Below the pieces are notes generated by a model. That model was given only the letters and a program-made list of their open reading frames with translations, made no database searches and was not told where the DNA came from. From RGIG5579 sp045543495 (GTDB taxonomy: Bacteria; Bacillota; Clostridia; Oscillospirales; SIG627), in the NCBI GenBank assembly GCA_045543495.1, contig JAZQMO010000052.1:1-43255 (forward strand): a stretch of DNA of 43,255 nt, given 5' to 3'. Of this stretch, positions 7,385 to 16,294 are shown piece after piece. How positions within the stretch are numbered: the stretch's first letter is position 1; the number at the start of each line of letters is the position of its first letter. The translations under genes and the position numbers were made by a program.

Positions 7385-10300
7385 ATGAAAAAGAAAGTAT
7401 ATCAATTCCTTTCCGTTTTGCTTTGTGTTCTGATGGTGACTCAATGCCTTCCTATGCGGGCTATTGCCCAAGGGGTGCAAAGCCTTGCTACGGAAGAAGA
7501 GAGCGCCGCAGAGTCGGTTCCCACTCCCTCTTTGCCTGCCTCGGGAAGCGAGGCGGAGGAGCCTTACATCGTTGGTGAGATCCTCGAAAAGCGTGAGGCG
7601 GATACCAAGCACTTTCTTATGAGCGACCGCAGTGTGATGGCGGCAAAATACGAAAGAAAAGTGCATTACGAAAAGAATGGCTCTTGGCTTGATATCGACC
7701 TTTCCGGCGAAGAGTCGGAGAGCGAGATCGCCTTCCCCGAGAATGCCTTTGAAACAAAGTTTTCCAAAAAGTCAAACGGCAAGAAGCTGGTCACGCTGAC
7801 CCAAGAAAAGCATACCCTTTCTTGGGGATTGGATTCTGCCCTGAAGGTGGATGCCGAATACTCCTCCTTGGATCCCGAGGAATCGGAGGAGCCTTCCGTT
7901 CTGAAAAACCTGGAAGGGCGCATCACCTATCCCGAAATCCTCGCAAACACAGACCTTGAATACATTGTCACGGGCGAAGGGATCAAGGAAAATATCATCC
8001 TGAAGAATCAAAACGCCCCCGCAGAGTTTTCTTTTCATTACGAAACGGGGCATCTTTCCCTGCGCCTTGATGAAAACGGAAACCTTGAGCTTTTTGACGG
8101 AGAAGAGGTCGTCTTCACCCTCGAAAAGCCCGTGATGTTCGACTCGGCAAAAGCCTTTTCCGATGCTGTGGAAATGACCTTGGAGGAAACAGGAAACGGG
8201 AAATTCACTCTGACCCTGACCCCCGACAAGGATTGGCTTTTCTCGGAGGATCGAGTGTGGCCCGTGGTCGTGGACCCCTCCACCTACTCCTCCACCATCG
8301 ATGCCAATATTTGGGATATTGATATGTCAAACCGCTATCCCAACGAGGCCATGAATTATCTTGCCTCCGATAATGTAGTCGGCTCTAACGGTGCTTCCGA
8401 AATTTGGCGTACCCTCATTTGGATCCAGTCCTTTCCCGAGATCGGAACCGGCGCAGTGCTAAAAGCAGAAATGAGTATTGCAAATTACATTTACCATAAT
8501 ATAAACGGCGGTTCCGCACCTCGTCCTAAGCCTGCAGGCCCCATTCAGGTCAATGCCCACCGTATCAAAGAAGAGTGGGATGAGGATGAAGCCAAATGGT
8601 CAACCGATTCTGACAATTTTGATTCCAAAATCGAAGACTATTTTACCTATTACGGATCCGAGACAGCATTCTTTTTGGATATCACCGAATTGGTCTCGGG
8701 TTGGTATAACGGCACCTATGCCAATTACGGCGTGATGCTCAAGGCCGCTGACGAAACTGCCTCGGGACAAATTATGCAGTTTATTTCCTCTGATTGGGCT
8801 ACCAATAATGCGGAGGAAAGTGTATTACGCCCGACACTCCTGATCACCTACCGTGACACCGTGGGCGTGGAGGATTACTGGAACTATTCCACCAACCCCT
8901 TGGGCTGCGGCACGGGATTTGTCAACAATTTCAACGGAAACCTGACTTGGATCCTACCCGATGCTGCATACCAATCGGGAGTGAACGGTTTTACCCTGTC
9001 TCACGTATATAATTCCGCAGAATATAGCTGTAACCACCCCTCGGTCTACCACGAAAACCAAACCACGGGATATTCCCCCTACGGCAAGGGCTGGCGGCTG
9101 AATCTCTTTCAGCTTATGTACCCCGCAACCCAATTCGGAAATCCCACCGAAAGCTACAAATATGTTTATGTGGATGCCGACGGCACCAAGCATTATTTTG
9201 TAGATCCGAAGGATGGCAGTATCGTGGACGAGGACGGCCTCGGGTATACCTATACCTATGTCACAGGGGATCCTATGCCCCACCGCATCACCGACAAAAA
9301 CAAAACGGTGATGATGTTTGACAACAGTATGTACCTCGGCAAGATCCAGGATGCCAACGGGAATTACGTTCTCCTTCACTATATTTACCAAAACAGTCAG
9401 TGGCTCATCAGTGCCGTGACCACCTCCACGGGAGGAAACATCAGCCTTTCCTACGACACACAAAACAATAAACTGACCCAAGTGACCGACAACGCAGGTC
9501 GAGTCACCACCTATGCCTATGCGGGAGATTACCTGACGAGCATTACAAGACCGGATGGAGAACAGGTTCTCTTCGGTTACACCGGCCCGAAGATGCAGCT
9601 GGATTGGGTTCGTGCTGAGGATCACACCTCCTATCATTACTATTACGATTCCCGTGACCGAATCAGCATTTCCTACCTGAAAGCAAACGACGGCATCACC
9701 AACCGCTATCGCAAGTCCTACGCTTACGATTACTGCCAGACCCGAATCACCGAGGAACCGAACGATCCGCAGATCCAAATTCCTCAGGAGGAAAAATACA
9801 CCCTCACCTATCAGTTTGATACTTGGGGCAGAGTTACGGGTATTTACGATTCCGAGAATCAGACCTATATCCAAAACCATACGGAAACAAGCACGGAAAA
9901 AGACAAGATCTTTGCCAATAACAAGGTTACCCTTACGGCTTCTTCCGTGCAGTACACAAACAACCTTCTGAATAACTCTGCTTTTGCCACAGGCCTTGAA
10001 GGCTGGAGTGCTCTGGGAACTGCCACCGCAGTCGGTGATCAGGGGTATCTTTCTTCCCACTCGGCAAAAATCGTCGGGACTACGGAGGATGTCCACGTCA
10101 TTATGCAAATGCCGCCCTGCGAGGCAGGGGGCACCTATACCTATTCCGCTTATCTGAAATGGGAAAATGTAATCGGTTCTTCCGGGGGCGGTGCAGGGCT
10201 TGAGATCGTAACAAGTTTCGGCGAGGATACAATTTGGTATCTGACCGATTTGGTAACCGGCTCTTCCGATCCTACTGTGGAAAACGGCTACGTGAAATTT

Positions 10301-13300
10301 GAAAAAACCGTTGCACTTCGTCCCGGTGAGACCGTACAAAGAGTAACGGCAGGCCTATACCACAGCTCAGGCACCGTTTGGGTCAATGGAATTCAACTTG
10401 AAGAGGGCGAATCGGCGAACTATGTAAATCTCCTTTCCAATTCAAGCTTTGAGGCCGATCTTCCCGGCCACGGCACTCCCTCTTACTTCGGAAATAGTGC
10501 ACAGTACGGTGCCGTTTCCAATGAAGAAGCCAAAATCGGCTCCCGCTCCTATCGGATCGACGGTGCGGGCAGCTTGAATCAGTATATATCCCGTGCAACG
10601 GGACTTTGCGGCTCTGCGGGGGACGTTTATACCTTCGGCGCATGGACAAAAGCCGATGCTCTCCCTTCCCACGAGACTGACGATACCACCGGCCTTAAAA
10701 TGGTCATGCAGATCGTACCCGCCGATGGCTCCGATCCTCAATGGGCAAATGTCTTTTTCAACGAAAACGTTTCCGATTGGCAGTTTGGCACCCAAACCGT
10801 AGTGATCGAAAAGGATTATTCCGATATTTACCTATTCCTTTGCTATTACAAAAACGCCAATACGGCTTATTTCGATGCCCCCTTCCTCTATCGGGATACG
10901 GCACAGAGCTACCGCTACGATGGAAACGGCAACGTGGTCTCCACTTCGGACTATGCCTCTCAGCAAAGCAATTTCAATTATAGTAACAATAACCTCTCCA
11001 AACTCGCCTCTCCCGACGGCACGGGCTTTGAGTATTTCTACGATGCCAAAGGAAATCTCATCTCCTCCCACTCTGCCGAAGGGCTTGTCAATCAGTTTAC
11101 CTATGATGAAAAAGGCAATCCCATCTCCTCAGAGACCTTTGCCAACGAAAGCTCTGCGGCCATTCAGTCGGGTAAGACCTACTATGTGCAGTTAAAGAGC
11201 AACGGACAGTACCTCACCGTAAAAGATGCAAGCACCGGGACGGGAGCGAGCGTGATCGAGGCTCCCTTCACGGGAGGTTCGGAGCAAAGGTGGATGTTTA
11301 TTTCCTCCCCCAAGGGCGGATTTTTCCTTGCGCCCGAAAGCAATACCAATCACGTTTTGGATGTTACCTCTTGGAGCAATGAAGAGAACGCTCCCCTTCA
11401 GATCTATACCAAGCACGGTGGGGATAATCAGCGCTTCTATCTTCGCCCGCAGAAGAACTATAGCTATCAGCTGGTAGCGGCCCATTCAAAAGATAGTAAG
11501 ATCCTTACCAGTGATCGCCGTGTGATGGAAGACAAGATCTCCATCCTCACCCCGCAGGGAGAGGAAAACCCCGATCAGTGCTGGATCATCAAGGAAGCCA
11601 TTTCCTATGAGACTGCCGAGAATACCACCAACGTTACATTGGAAGACGGCCTTTACCACATCCGTGCCCGCCACAGCGGAGCGTATTTGGATGTACCGGG
11701 CTATACCACCACCGTTGGCACCGCTCTGCAGCAGCACGAATACAACGATTCCAAGGCGCAGATCTTCTATATCAGGTCCGACGGTGCCGGTGCCTATCTC
11801 ATTTCTCCCGTCTATGCACCCGATCAGTATATTCAGATCAGTACCACCACCAATTCCGCAGGCGTTGAATGGTTCCTTTTGGGAGATGAAACCATTACCG
11901 ATGAAGATCGCTTCCTTTTCCAGTGTACAAACGGTGATTTGTCTATCATTTCCAAGAAATATTACACCTATTGCCTATCCGTCAGCCTGGGAGACACGGC
12001 AAACGGCGCAGGCATAGTGCTTTATCAAAACATCAATGATTTAAACCAAAGATTCATTCTGGAAAAGGTTTCTCCCCGCATTACCTCTTCCATGACCTAT
12101 CAGGATAACGGCAATTTCCCCGAAAGAGTGACCGATAGCCGTGGCAATCCCACAGAATATGCCTACGATACCCAGAAGGGGCTTTTAACAAGCACCACCG
12201 ATGCCGAAGGCAATACCACGAGCTATACCTATAATGCCAACACGGATCTGTTGACAGGGGTTTCTTCAGGTGGGTCTTCCGTCGGCTACACATACCAAAA
12301 CGGCGGTTATTTGCAAAGCATCACTTCGCCCTCCGGTACGAGCTATAGCTTTCTTTATGATAAGTTTTATGACAACACCCAAATTCAGGTGGGCTCACAG
12401 GCTCTTTCCACCAATGAATATGACGAGGATGGCAAGATCACCAAAACCACCTACGGAAACGGGGCATACGTAGAATTTGTCTATGATGAGCTTGACCGTG
12501 TGGTGGAAAAGAAGTATAATGGTGCCACAAAATTAACCTATAAATACGATAAGTCGGGCAAGGTCTATGAATCGGAGGAACCCATTGAAAATTCCAACGA
12601 GTCCATTGTCACCCGCTATCGCTATGACCTCTCGGGTCGGCTTTTGGAAGCCAAGAGAAGCGATGGCTCTTCCCTCCGCTATACCTATGACGAGCTGAAC
12701 CGAGTCAGCAAGATCACCACCACAACCCCGAATGAGGGTTCCTCCTCTACGGAATATACCTATGGCAATTCCAACGAGGGGCAGAAATCGGGCCTCATTT
12801 ACGGGGTCAAGGAAAACGGCACTCAGACCCTTTCCTATACCTATGACGAGCTGGTTCGCCTGAAAGAGCGCACCCTCGATGCCACCGCCAATGATTTCAC
12901 CACCGAGTATGGGTACCTGAACCTCGAAAACGGCGATACCACCACCGTCATCGAGACCGTCAAGAACGGAAATGATACTCTCCTTTATGTGTATGATAGG
13001 TTGGGCAATATTACCTCGGTATCGAAAAACGGCTCTGTGGTGGAAAGCTATACCTATGATTCCCTCAATCAGCTTCACACCGTTACCCGTGGCGCAGATA
13101 CCTGGGAATATACCTATGACAACGGCGGGAACATTCTCTCCGTTAAGAAAAATGGCGTAGTGGAGAAATCCTATACCTACGGCAATACCAACTGGAAGGA
13201 TCTTCTCACCGCCTTCAATGGGCAGAGCATTACCTATGATGCCATCGGCAATCCCTTGCAATACCGTGGCGGCATGGCCTTCACTTGGGCAAACGGCAGA

Positions 13301-14473
13301 AAACTTGCCACCGTTACCAAAGGCACCGATTCCATTGGCTACACCTACAACGAAGCAGGCCTTCGCACAAGCAAGACCGTGAACGGCACAACCACCACCT
13401 ACCATTGGTTGGAGGGTGTGCTGTTAGGCCAAACCTGCGGCACCGATACCATTCTCTTCCTCTATGATGAAAATGGCTCCGCTTACGGATTTACCCTCAA
13501 TGGCACGGCCTACTACTATGTATTCAATCTCCAAGGGGATATTATCGGAATTTTGGATTCCAACGGAACCCAAGTCGTTTCCTATGACTACGATGCTTGG
13601 GGTAATATCCTTGGTGTAACGGGCTCCCTTGCTAATTCCGTAGGCGAAAAGAATCCTCTCCGTTATCGTGGGTATTATTACGATGAAGAGACGGGGTTCT
13701 ATTATGTATCCAGCCGTTATTACGATCCTGAGATCGGTCGGTGGATTAATGCTGATGCTTTGGTTGATCAGAGTTCTGTATTAGGGTATAACTTATTTGC
13801 ATATTGTCGCAATAATCCGGTCAATATGACCGACACAACCGGTAACCTTCCATTCTTTGCTATTACTGCGGCCATCGGTGCTGTGGTTGGAGCAGTTGTC
13901 GGCGGTGTTGTTGCCGCTAAGAATGGTGGTAACGTTTGGGCAGGAATCGGCATTGGTGCTGCGGCAGGAGGATTGATTGGTGCTGGCGCAGGCGCAGCAG
14001 CAGGTGCTTTACTTGCTGGAAGCGCAGCAGCTTCAACGACATCCGTCGTTATTGGTGCAAAAGCGGTAGTATCTGTTGTAGGAAGCGCAGGCTTTTCTGC
14101 CGGAGTAAAAATGTTAGCAGATAATGCCTCGCAAGCCTGTAGTAATGTCTCACAAGTATTTTGGTCAGGTGGAGATGTTGCTAAAAATGCTGCAAAGCAA
14201 GTTGCAAACGAGATCGGCGGTAAAACATTAGAAATGACTCGCGTTGGATCCTATTTGGAACAAATCAATGCTCAATACTCAGCTTGGCAAGCAGCTTCAT
14301 CTAATTTTGCTAATGTTGCGAGCAATTCAAGCAGTGCAATTTATTCAATTCAAAATGCATCAGGTGTAGGAATACAAAGCATATGGGCAACAATAGAATA
14401 CCCATTGTTACAAGGCAAAGATATAATATATGGTGTTGTTTCACAAAGTGGAATAATACAAATTATGCCATAG
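7385..14473 (+). CDS. Secreted giant RHS/YD-repeat protein with variable C-terminal tip
   Basis: 2362 residues with an N-terminal signal peptide (KKKVYQFLSVLLCVLMV, cleavage near residue 30). In order I see: an uncharacterised beta-rich head; a DNRLRE-like domain (about 299-495); the start of the RHS shell (about 510-850); two CBM-like jelly-roll modules beginning NNLLNNSAFATGLEGW and NLLSNSSFEADLPG (about 860-1175); two ricin-type beta-trefoils with QRWMF/QRFYL/QRFIL motifs (about 1260-1560); and dense YD repeats (YTYDELNR, YRYDLSGR; about 1565-2090). The RHS core YYYDEETGFYYVSSRYYDPEIGRW is at about 2097-2120, then NNPVNMTDTTG, a Gly/Ala-rich hydrophobic stretch (about 2155-2230) and a tip domain (about 2255-2362). 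The tip is the expected toxin position; its family is unassigned. AAAGGAG lies 7 bases before this ATG; the ATG three bases upstream is too close. Confidence 0.9.
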   Translation: MKKKVYQFLSVLLCVLMVTQCLPMRAIAQGVQSLATEEESAAESVPTPSLPASGSEAEEPYIVGEILEKREADTKHFLMSDRSVMAAKYERKVHYEKNGSWLDIDLSGEESESEIAFPENAFETKFSKKSNGKKLVTLTQEKHTLSWGLDSALKVDAEYSSLDPEESEEPSVLKNLEGRITYPEILANTDLEYIVTGEGIKENIILKNQNAPAEFSFHYETGHLSLRLDENGNLELFDGEEVVFTLEKPVMFDSAKAFSDAVEMTLEETGNGKFTLTLTPDKDWLFSEDRVWPVVVDPSTYSSTIDANIWDIDMSNRYPNEAMNYLASDNVVGSNGASEIWRTLIWIQSFPEIGTGAVLKAEMSIANYIYHNINGGSAPRPKPAGPIQVNAHRIKEEWDEDEAKWSTDSDNFDSKIEDYFTYYGSETAFFLDITELVSGWYNGTYANYGVMLKAADETASGQIMQFISSDWATNNAEESVLRPTLLITYRDTVGVEDYWNYSTNPLGCGTGFVNNFNGNLTWILPDAAYQSGVNGFTLSHVYNSAEYSCNHPSVYHENQTTGYSPYGKGWRLNLFQLMYPATQFGNPTESYKYVYVDADGTKHYFVDPKDGSIVDEDGLGYTYTYVTGDPMPHRITDKNKTVMMFDNSMYLGKIQDANGNYVLLHYIYQNSQWLISAVTTSTGGNISLSYDTQNNKLTQVTDNAGRVTTYAYAGDYLTSITRPDGEQVLFGYTGPKMQLDWVRAEDHTSYHYYYDSRDRISISYLKANDGITNRYRKSYAYDYCQTRITEEPNDPQIQIPQEEKYTLTYQFDTWGRVTGIYDSENQTYIQNHTETSTEKDKIFANNKVTLTASSVQYTNNLLNNSAFATGLEGWSALGTATAVGDQGYLSSHSAKIVGTTEDVHVIMQMPPCEAGGTYTYSAYLKWENVIGSSGGGAGLEIVTSFGEDTIWYLTDLVTGSSDPTVENGYVKFEKTVALRPGETVQRVTAGLYHSSGTVWVNGIQLEEGESANYVNLLSNSSFEADLPGHGTPSYFGNSAQYGAVSNEEAKIGSRSYRIDGAGSLNQYISRATGLCGSAGDVYTFGAWTKADALPSHETDDTTGLKMVMQIVPADGSDPQWANVFFNENVSDWQFGTQTVVIEKDYSDIYLFLCYYKNANTAYFDAPFLYRDTAQSYRYDGNGNVVSTSDYASQQSNFNYSNNNLSKLASPDGTGFEYFYDAKGNLISSHSAEGLVNQFTYDEKGNPISSETFANESSAAIQSGKTYYVQLKSNGQYLTVKDASTGTGASVIEAPFTGGSEQRWMFISSPKGGFFLAPESNTNHVLDVTSWSNEENAPLQIYTKHGGDNQRFYLRPQKNYSYQLVAAHSKDSKILTSDRRVMEDKISILTPQGEENPDQCWIIKEAISYETAENTTNVTLEDGLYHIRARHSGAYLDVPGYTTTVGTALQQHEYNDSKAQIFYIRSDGAGAYLISPVYAPDQYIQISTTTNSAGVEWFLLGDETITDEDRFLFQCTNGDLSIISKKYYTYCLSVSLGDTANGAGIVLYQNINDLNQRFILEKVSPRITSSMTYQDNGNFPERVTDSRGNPTEYAYDTQKGLLTSTTDAEGNTTSYTYNANTDLLTGVSSGGSSVGYTYQNGGYLQSITSPSGTSYSFLYDKFYDNTQIQVGSQALSTNEYDEDGKITKTTYGNGAYVEFVYDELDRVVEKKYNGATKLTYKYDKSGKVYESEEPIENSNESIVTRYRYDLSGRLLEAKRSDGSSLRYTYDELNRVSKITTTTPNEGSSSTEYTYGNSNEGQKSGLIYGVKENGTQTLSYTYDELVRLKERTLDATANDFTTEYGYLNLENGDTTTVIETVKNGNDTLLYVYDRLGNITSVSKNGSVVESYTYDSLNQLHTVTRGADTWEYTYDNGGNILSVKKNGVVEKSYTYGNTNWKDLLTAFNGQSITYDAIGNPLQYRGGMAFTWANGRKLATVTKGTDSIGYTYNEAGLRTSKTVNGTTTTYHWLEGVLLGQTCGTDTILFLYDENGSAYGFTLNGTAYYYVFNLQGDIIGILDSNGTQVVSYDYDAWGNILGVTGSLANSVGEKNPLRYRGYYYDEETGFYYVSSRYYDPEIGRWINADALVDQSSVLGYNLFAYCRNNPVNMTDTTGNLPFFAITAAIGAVVGAVVGGVVAAKNGGNVWAGIGIGAAAGGLIGAGAGAAAGALLAGSAAASTTSVVIGAKAVVSVVGSAGFSAGVKMLADNASQACSNVSQVFWSGGDVAKNAAKQVANEIGGKTLEMTRVGSYLEQINAQYSAWQAASSNFANVASNSSSAIYSIQNASGVGIQSIWATIEYPLLQGKDIIYGVVSQSGIIQIMP

Positions 14474-14484
14474 GAGGAATGAAG

Positions 14485-14946
14485 ATGGGTAACTATTTTG
14501 TTATGAGCATGAGATTTAATAAATGCAACGCTTCTGATTTTGGGTTTATATTAAAAGATAAGAATACGGCAATTAATCCAAAGGACAATTCAATTTGGAT
14601 AAAAGCATCTTTATACGACTTTGGCTGGGGAAAAGAAAATGGGTTTTATAAAGATCCTCTTCCATGTTTCGATTCTCTATTTGAAATTGCGCTGTATAGC
14701 ACGAATAGTGACGATATGTATGGTGCTGCAGCTGTTATTCTTGAGAGATTTGCGGATGACTTGTTGTGTAAATGTGAGATATTTATGAATGATCGCTTCC
14801 GAAAAAACGAGTTCAGAAAGATGGTAGACTTGTTTAATTTGAAATTATCATTGAACAGGTGTTCTATCTCTGGAAAAACATATGAGCAAATTCAAAGTGA
14901 TTATACAAGATGGAATACAGTATCTGAAATGGCAATGAAATTATAA
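14485..14946 (+). CDS. Putative immunity protein of the RHS tip
   Basis: 153 residues, no signal peptide and no membrane segment; an alpha/beta-looking cytosolic protein of no family I recognise. Its AGGAGG ribosome site (14472-14477) overlaps the TAG stop of the RHS gene, and the ATG follows 7 bases later, so translation is coupled. An in-frame ATG at 14479 is too close to the site. Small genes in this position behind RHS proteins normally encode the immunity protein for the toxin tip, which is the basis of the call. Codon use is AT-rich like the tip and unlike the RHS shell. The TAA stop lies at the edge of the REP repeats that follow. Confidence 0.7.
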   Translation: MGNYFVMSMRFNKCNASDFGFILKDKNTAINPKDNSIWIKASLYDFGWGKENGFYKDPLPCFDSLFEIALYSTNSDDMYGAAAVILERFADDLLCKCEIFMNDRFRKNEFRKMVDLFNLKLSLNRCSISGKTYEQIQSDYTRWNTVSEMAMKL

Positions 14947-14990
14947 ATCAGGGGACGGTTCTGTAAATCAGGGGACGGTTCTGTGATTGA
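14945..14990 (+). repeat. Tandem pair of REP-type units
   Basis: AAATCAGGGGACGGTTCTGT occurs twice back to back (14945-14964 and 14965-14984), and the second continues into GATTGA. The first unit contains the stop codon of the immunity gene. The second begins a roughly 100-base composite (through CCCCGCCTGAGCCGCCCCC) that recurs at 16414-16499. Confidence 0.85.
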
Positions 14991-15035
14991 CCCCGCCTGA
15001 GCCGCCCCCGCCACCCCGTAGGGGCGAACTGTAAA

Positions 15036-15060
15036 AAGACAGGGGACGGTTCTCTGTCTT
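15036..15060 (+). repeat. REP unit with AAGACAG/CTGTCTT stem, left of the RAYT gene
   Basis: AAGACAG-GGGACGGTTCT-CTGTCTT is a 7-base inverted repeat around a conserved GGACGGTT core. An inverted copy lies at 15883-15907, on the far side of the transposase gene. Confidence 0.85.
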
Positions 15061-15105
15061 GACAAATGGGAGGAGTTTCTGCTATTCTGAAGAAGGGTGA
15101 TGAAA

Positions 15106-15876
15106 ATGCCAAGAAAAGCACGAAAGAAAGCAAAAAGCGGAATTTATCACGTAATGTTACGTGGAATAGATCGACAGTCAATTTTTGAAGATGAACAAGA
15201 CAATTTGCTTTTCCTTCAAATTGTGTATGAGTACAAAGAGCTATGCGAATTTAAGCTATATGCATACTGCTTGATGAACAATCATGCACACTTGCTCATT
15301 CAAACCAAAGCACCCGAGGAATTAGAAACGATTTTCAAAAGAATTGCTGGACGATATGTGTATTGGTATAACGCAAAATATCAAAGAGTAGGTCATTTGT
15401 TTCAAGATCGTTTCAAGAGCGAACCGGTAGAAGATAACAAATACTTATTGACTGTTTTAAGATATATTCATCTTAATCCTGTTAAGGCATGCATTTGTGA
15501 AAAGCCCGAAGATTATCCTTATAGTAGTTATTCGGAATATCTCGAAAAAGGAGATATTACCATTGTAGATACAGAATTTATCTTCGAGTTACTTTCAAAA
15601 GATGATCTTATTTCATTTCATCGCGAATTTAATGAGGATGTTTGCTTGGAACTTACGCCTCCTATTAGGCATGCAATGACAGACGACCAAGCTCGAGTCA
15701 TCATTCAAAAATATTCCCACTGTAAAACAGCTGCAGAGTTTCAAAAGTTGGATGTCGAAAAACAAAAGAAAAGTATAATTACGCTTCACGAAAAAAACGT
15801 TTCTGTTCGTCAATTAAATCGTCTTACAGGAGTGTCGAAAGGAATTGTCGAAAAATGGCTAAAAACTGCAACCTAA
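15106..15876 (+). CDS. REP-associated tyrosine transposase (RAYT, Y1_Tnp domain)
   Basis: 256 residues beginning MPRKARKKAKSGIYHVMLRG, the standard start of this family. The HUH metal motif appears as NNHAHLL near residue 67, and the catalytic tyrosine lies in the LLTVLRYIHLNPVKA helix near residue 124. The GHLFQDRFKSEPV and PYSSYSEY blocks are also typical. The C-terminal third (about 170-256) ends in a helix-turn-helix-like VSVRQLNRLTGVSKGIVEKWL. The ATG at 15106 is used because GAAGGG is 8 bases upstream and the protein then starts at the family norm; GTG 15097 and ATG 15100 are in frame. Such enzymes nick and join single-stranded DNA at REP sequences. Cognate REP copies flank the gene in inverted orientation. 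Codon use is AT-rich. Confidence 0.92.
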   Translation: MPRKARKKAKSGIYHVMLRGIDRQSIFEDEQDNLLFLQIVYEYKELCEFKLYAYCLMNNHAHLLIQTKAPEELETIFKRIAGRYVYWYNAKYQRVGHLFQDRFKSEPVEDNKYLLTVLRYIHLNPVKACICEKPEDYPYSSYSEYLEKGDITIVDTEFIFELLSKDDLISFHREFNEDVCLELTPPIRHAMTDDQARVIIQKYSHCKTAAEFQKLDVEKQKKSIITLHEKNVSVRQLNRLTGVSKGIVEKWLKTAT

Positions 15877-15882
15877 CCCCTA

Positions 15883-15954
15883 AAGACAGAGAACCGTCCC
15901 CTGTCTTGTCCCCTGTCTTGCCCCTGTCTTGCACCCCTGTCTTGCACAGTCTTA
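15883..15954 (-). repeat. Inverted REP unit followed by a decayed CCCCTGTCTTG array
   Basis: 15883-15907 is the reverse complement of the left REP unit (AAGACAGAGAACCGTCCCCT then GTCTT). It is followed by three imperfect copies of CCCCTGTCTTG up to 15954, apparently partial right-hand arms left by slippage or repeated events. Confidence 0.8.
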
Positions 15955-15984
15955 TACCCTCATAACGGTGGGAGGAGAAATAAT

Positions 15985-16263
15985 ATGATTCATGGTATAA
16001 GTTATGAGTATCCCTGCAGTTGGTTTTACCTTAGAAAAAAACACTTTTGTCCTAATTGTAAAACTGCATTAGAGAGGAACAAGAGAGAAGTTGTTGTTAA
16101 TTCCGAATCGGAAGAAGCAAAGAATTATGATTTCTCTTGCGTAGACACATACTTACACGGAAATATTAAGTTTGTAACATTTTACTTTGAATGTCCAAGT
16201 TGCAGGACGGCCTACGAAATTAGAGAACTAAAAACACTTGAGAAAAAGCGTAGAGATAAATAA
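15985..16263 (+). CDS. Small zinc-ribbon protein, function unknown
   Basis: 92 residues with two cysteine pairs, FCPNCKTAL near residue 22 and ECPSCRTAY near residue 72, about 50 residues apart, as in a zinc ribbon with a long insertion. The C-terminus is highly charged (KTLEKKRRDK). There is no signal peptide or membrane segment. A strong GGGAGGAG site lies 6 bases before the ATG, so it is probably expressed. It is AT-rich and lies between the decayed REP array and the REP array at 16357. It may be cargo of the REP region or a leftover from an earlier RHS tip/immunity exchange. I do not recognise the family. Confidence 0.65.
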   Translation: MIHGISYEYPCSWFYLRKKHFCPNCKTALERNKREVVVNSESEEAKNYDFSCVDTYLHGNIKFVTFYFECPSCRTAYEIRELKTLEKKRRDK

Positions 16264-16294
16264 TTTTATCATTTGCATCATACCAGCAAGCATC

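Larger units (their letters stand above)
15036..15907 (+). mobile_element. REP-bounded RAYT element (IS200/IS605-related)
   Basis: One Y1-type transposase gene lies between two 25-base REP units in opposite orientation (15036-15060 and 15883-15907). RAYT proteins are domesticated relatives of IS200/IS605 transposases that recognise such stem-forming REP sequences in single-stranded DNA. The boundaries are inferred from the repeats; whether the unit still moves is unknown. Confidence 0.6.
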
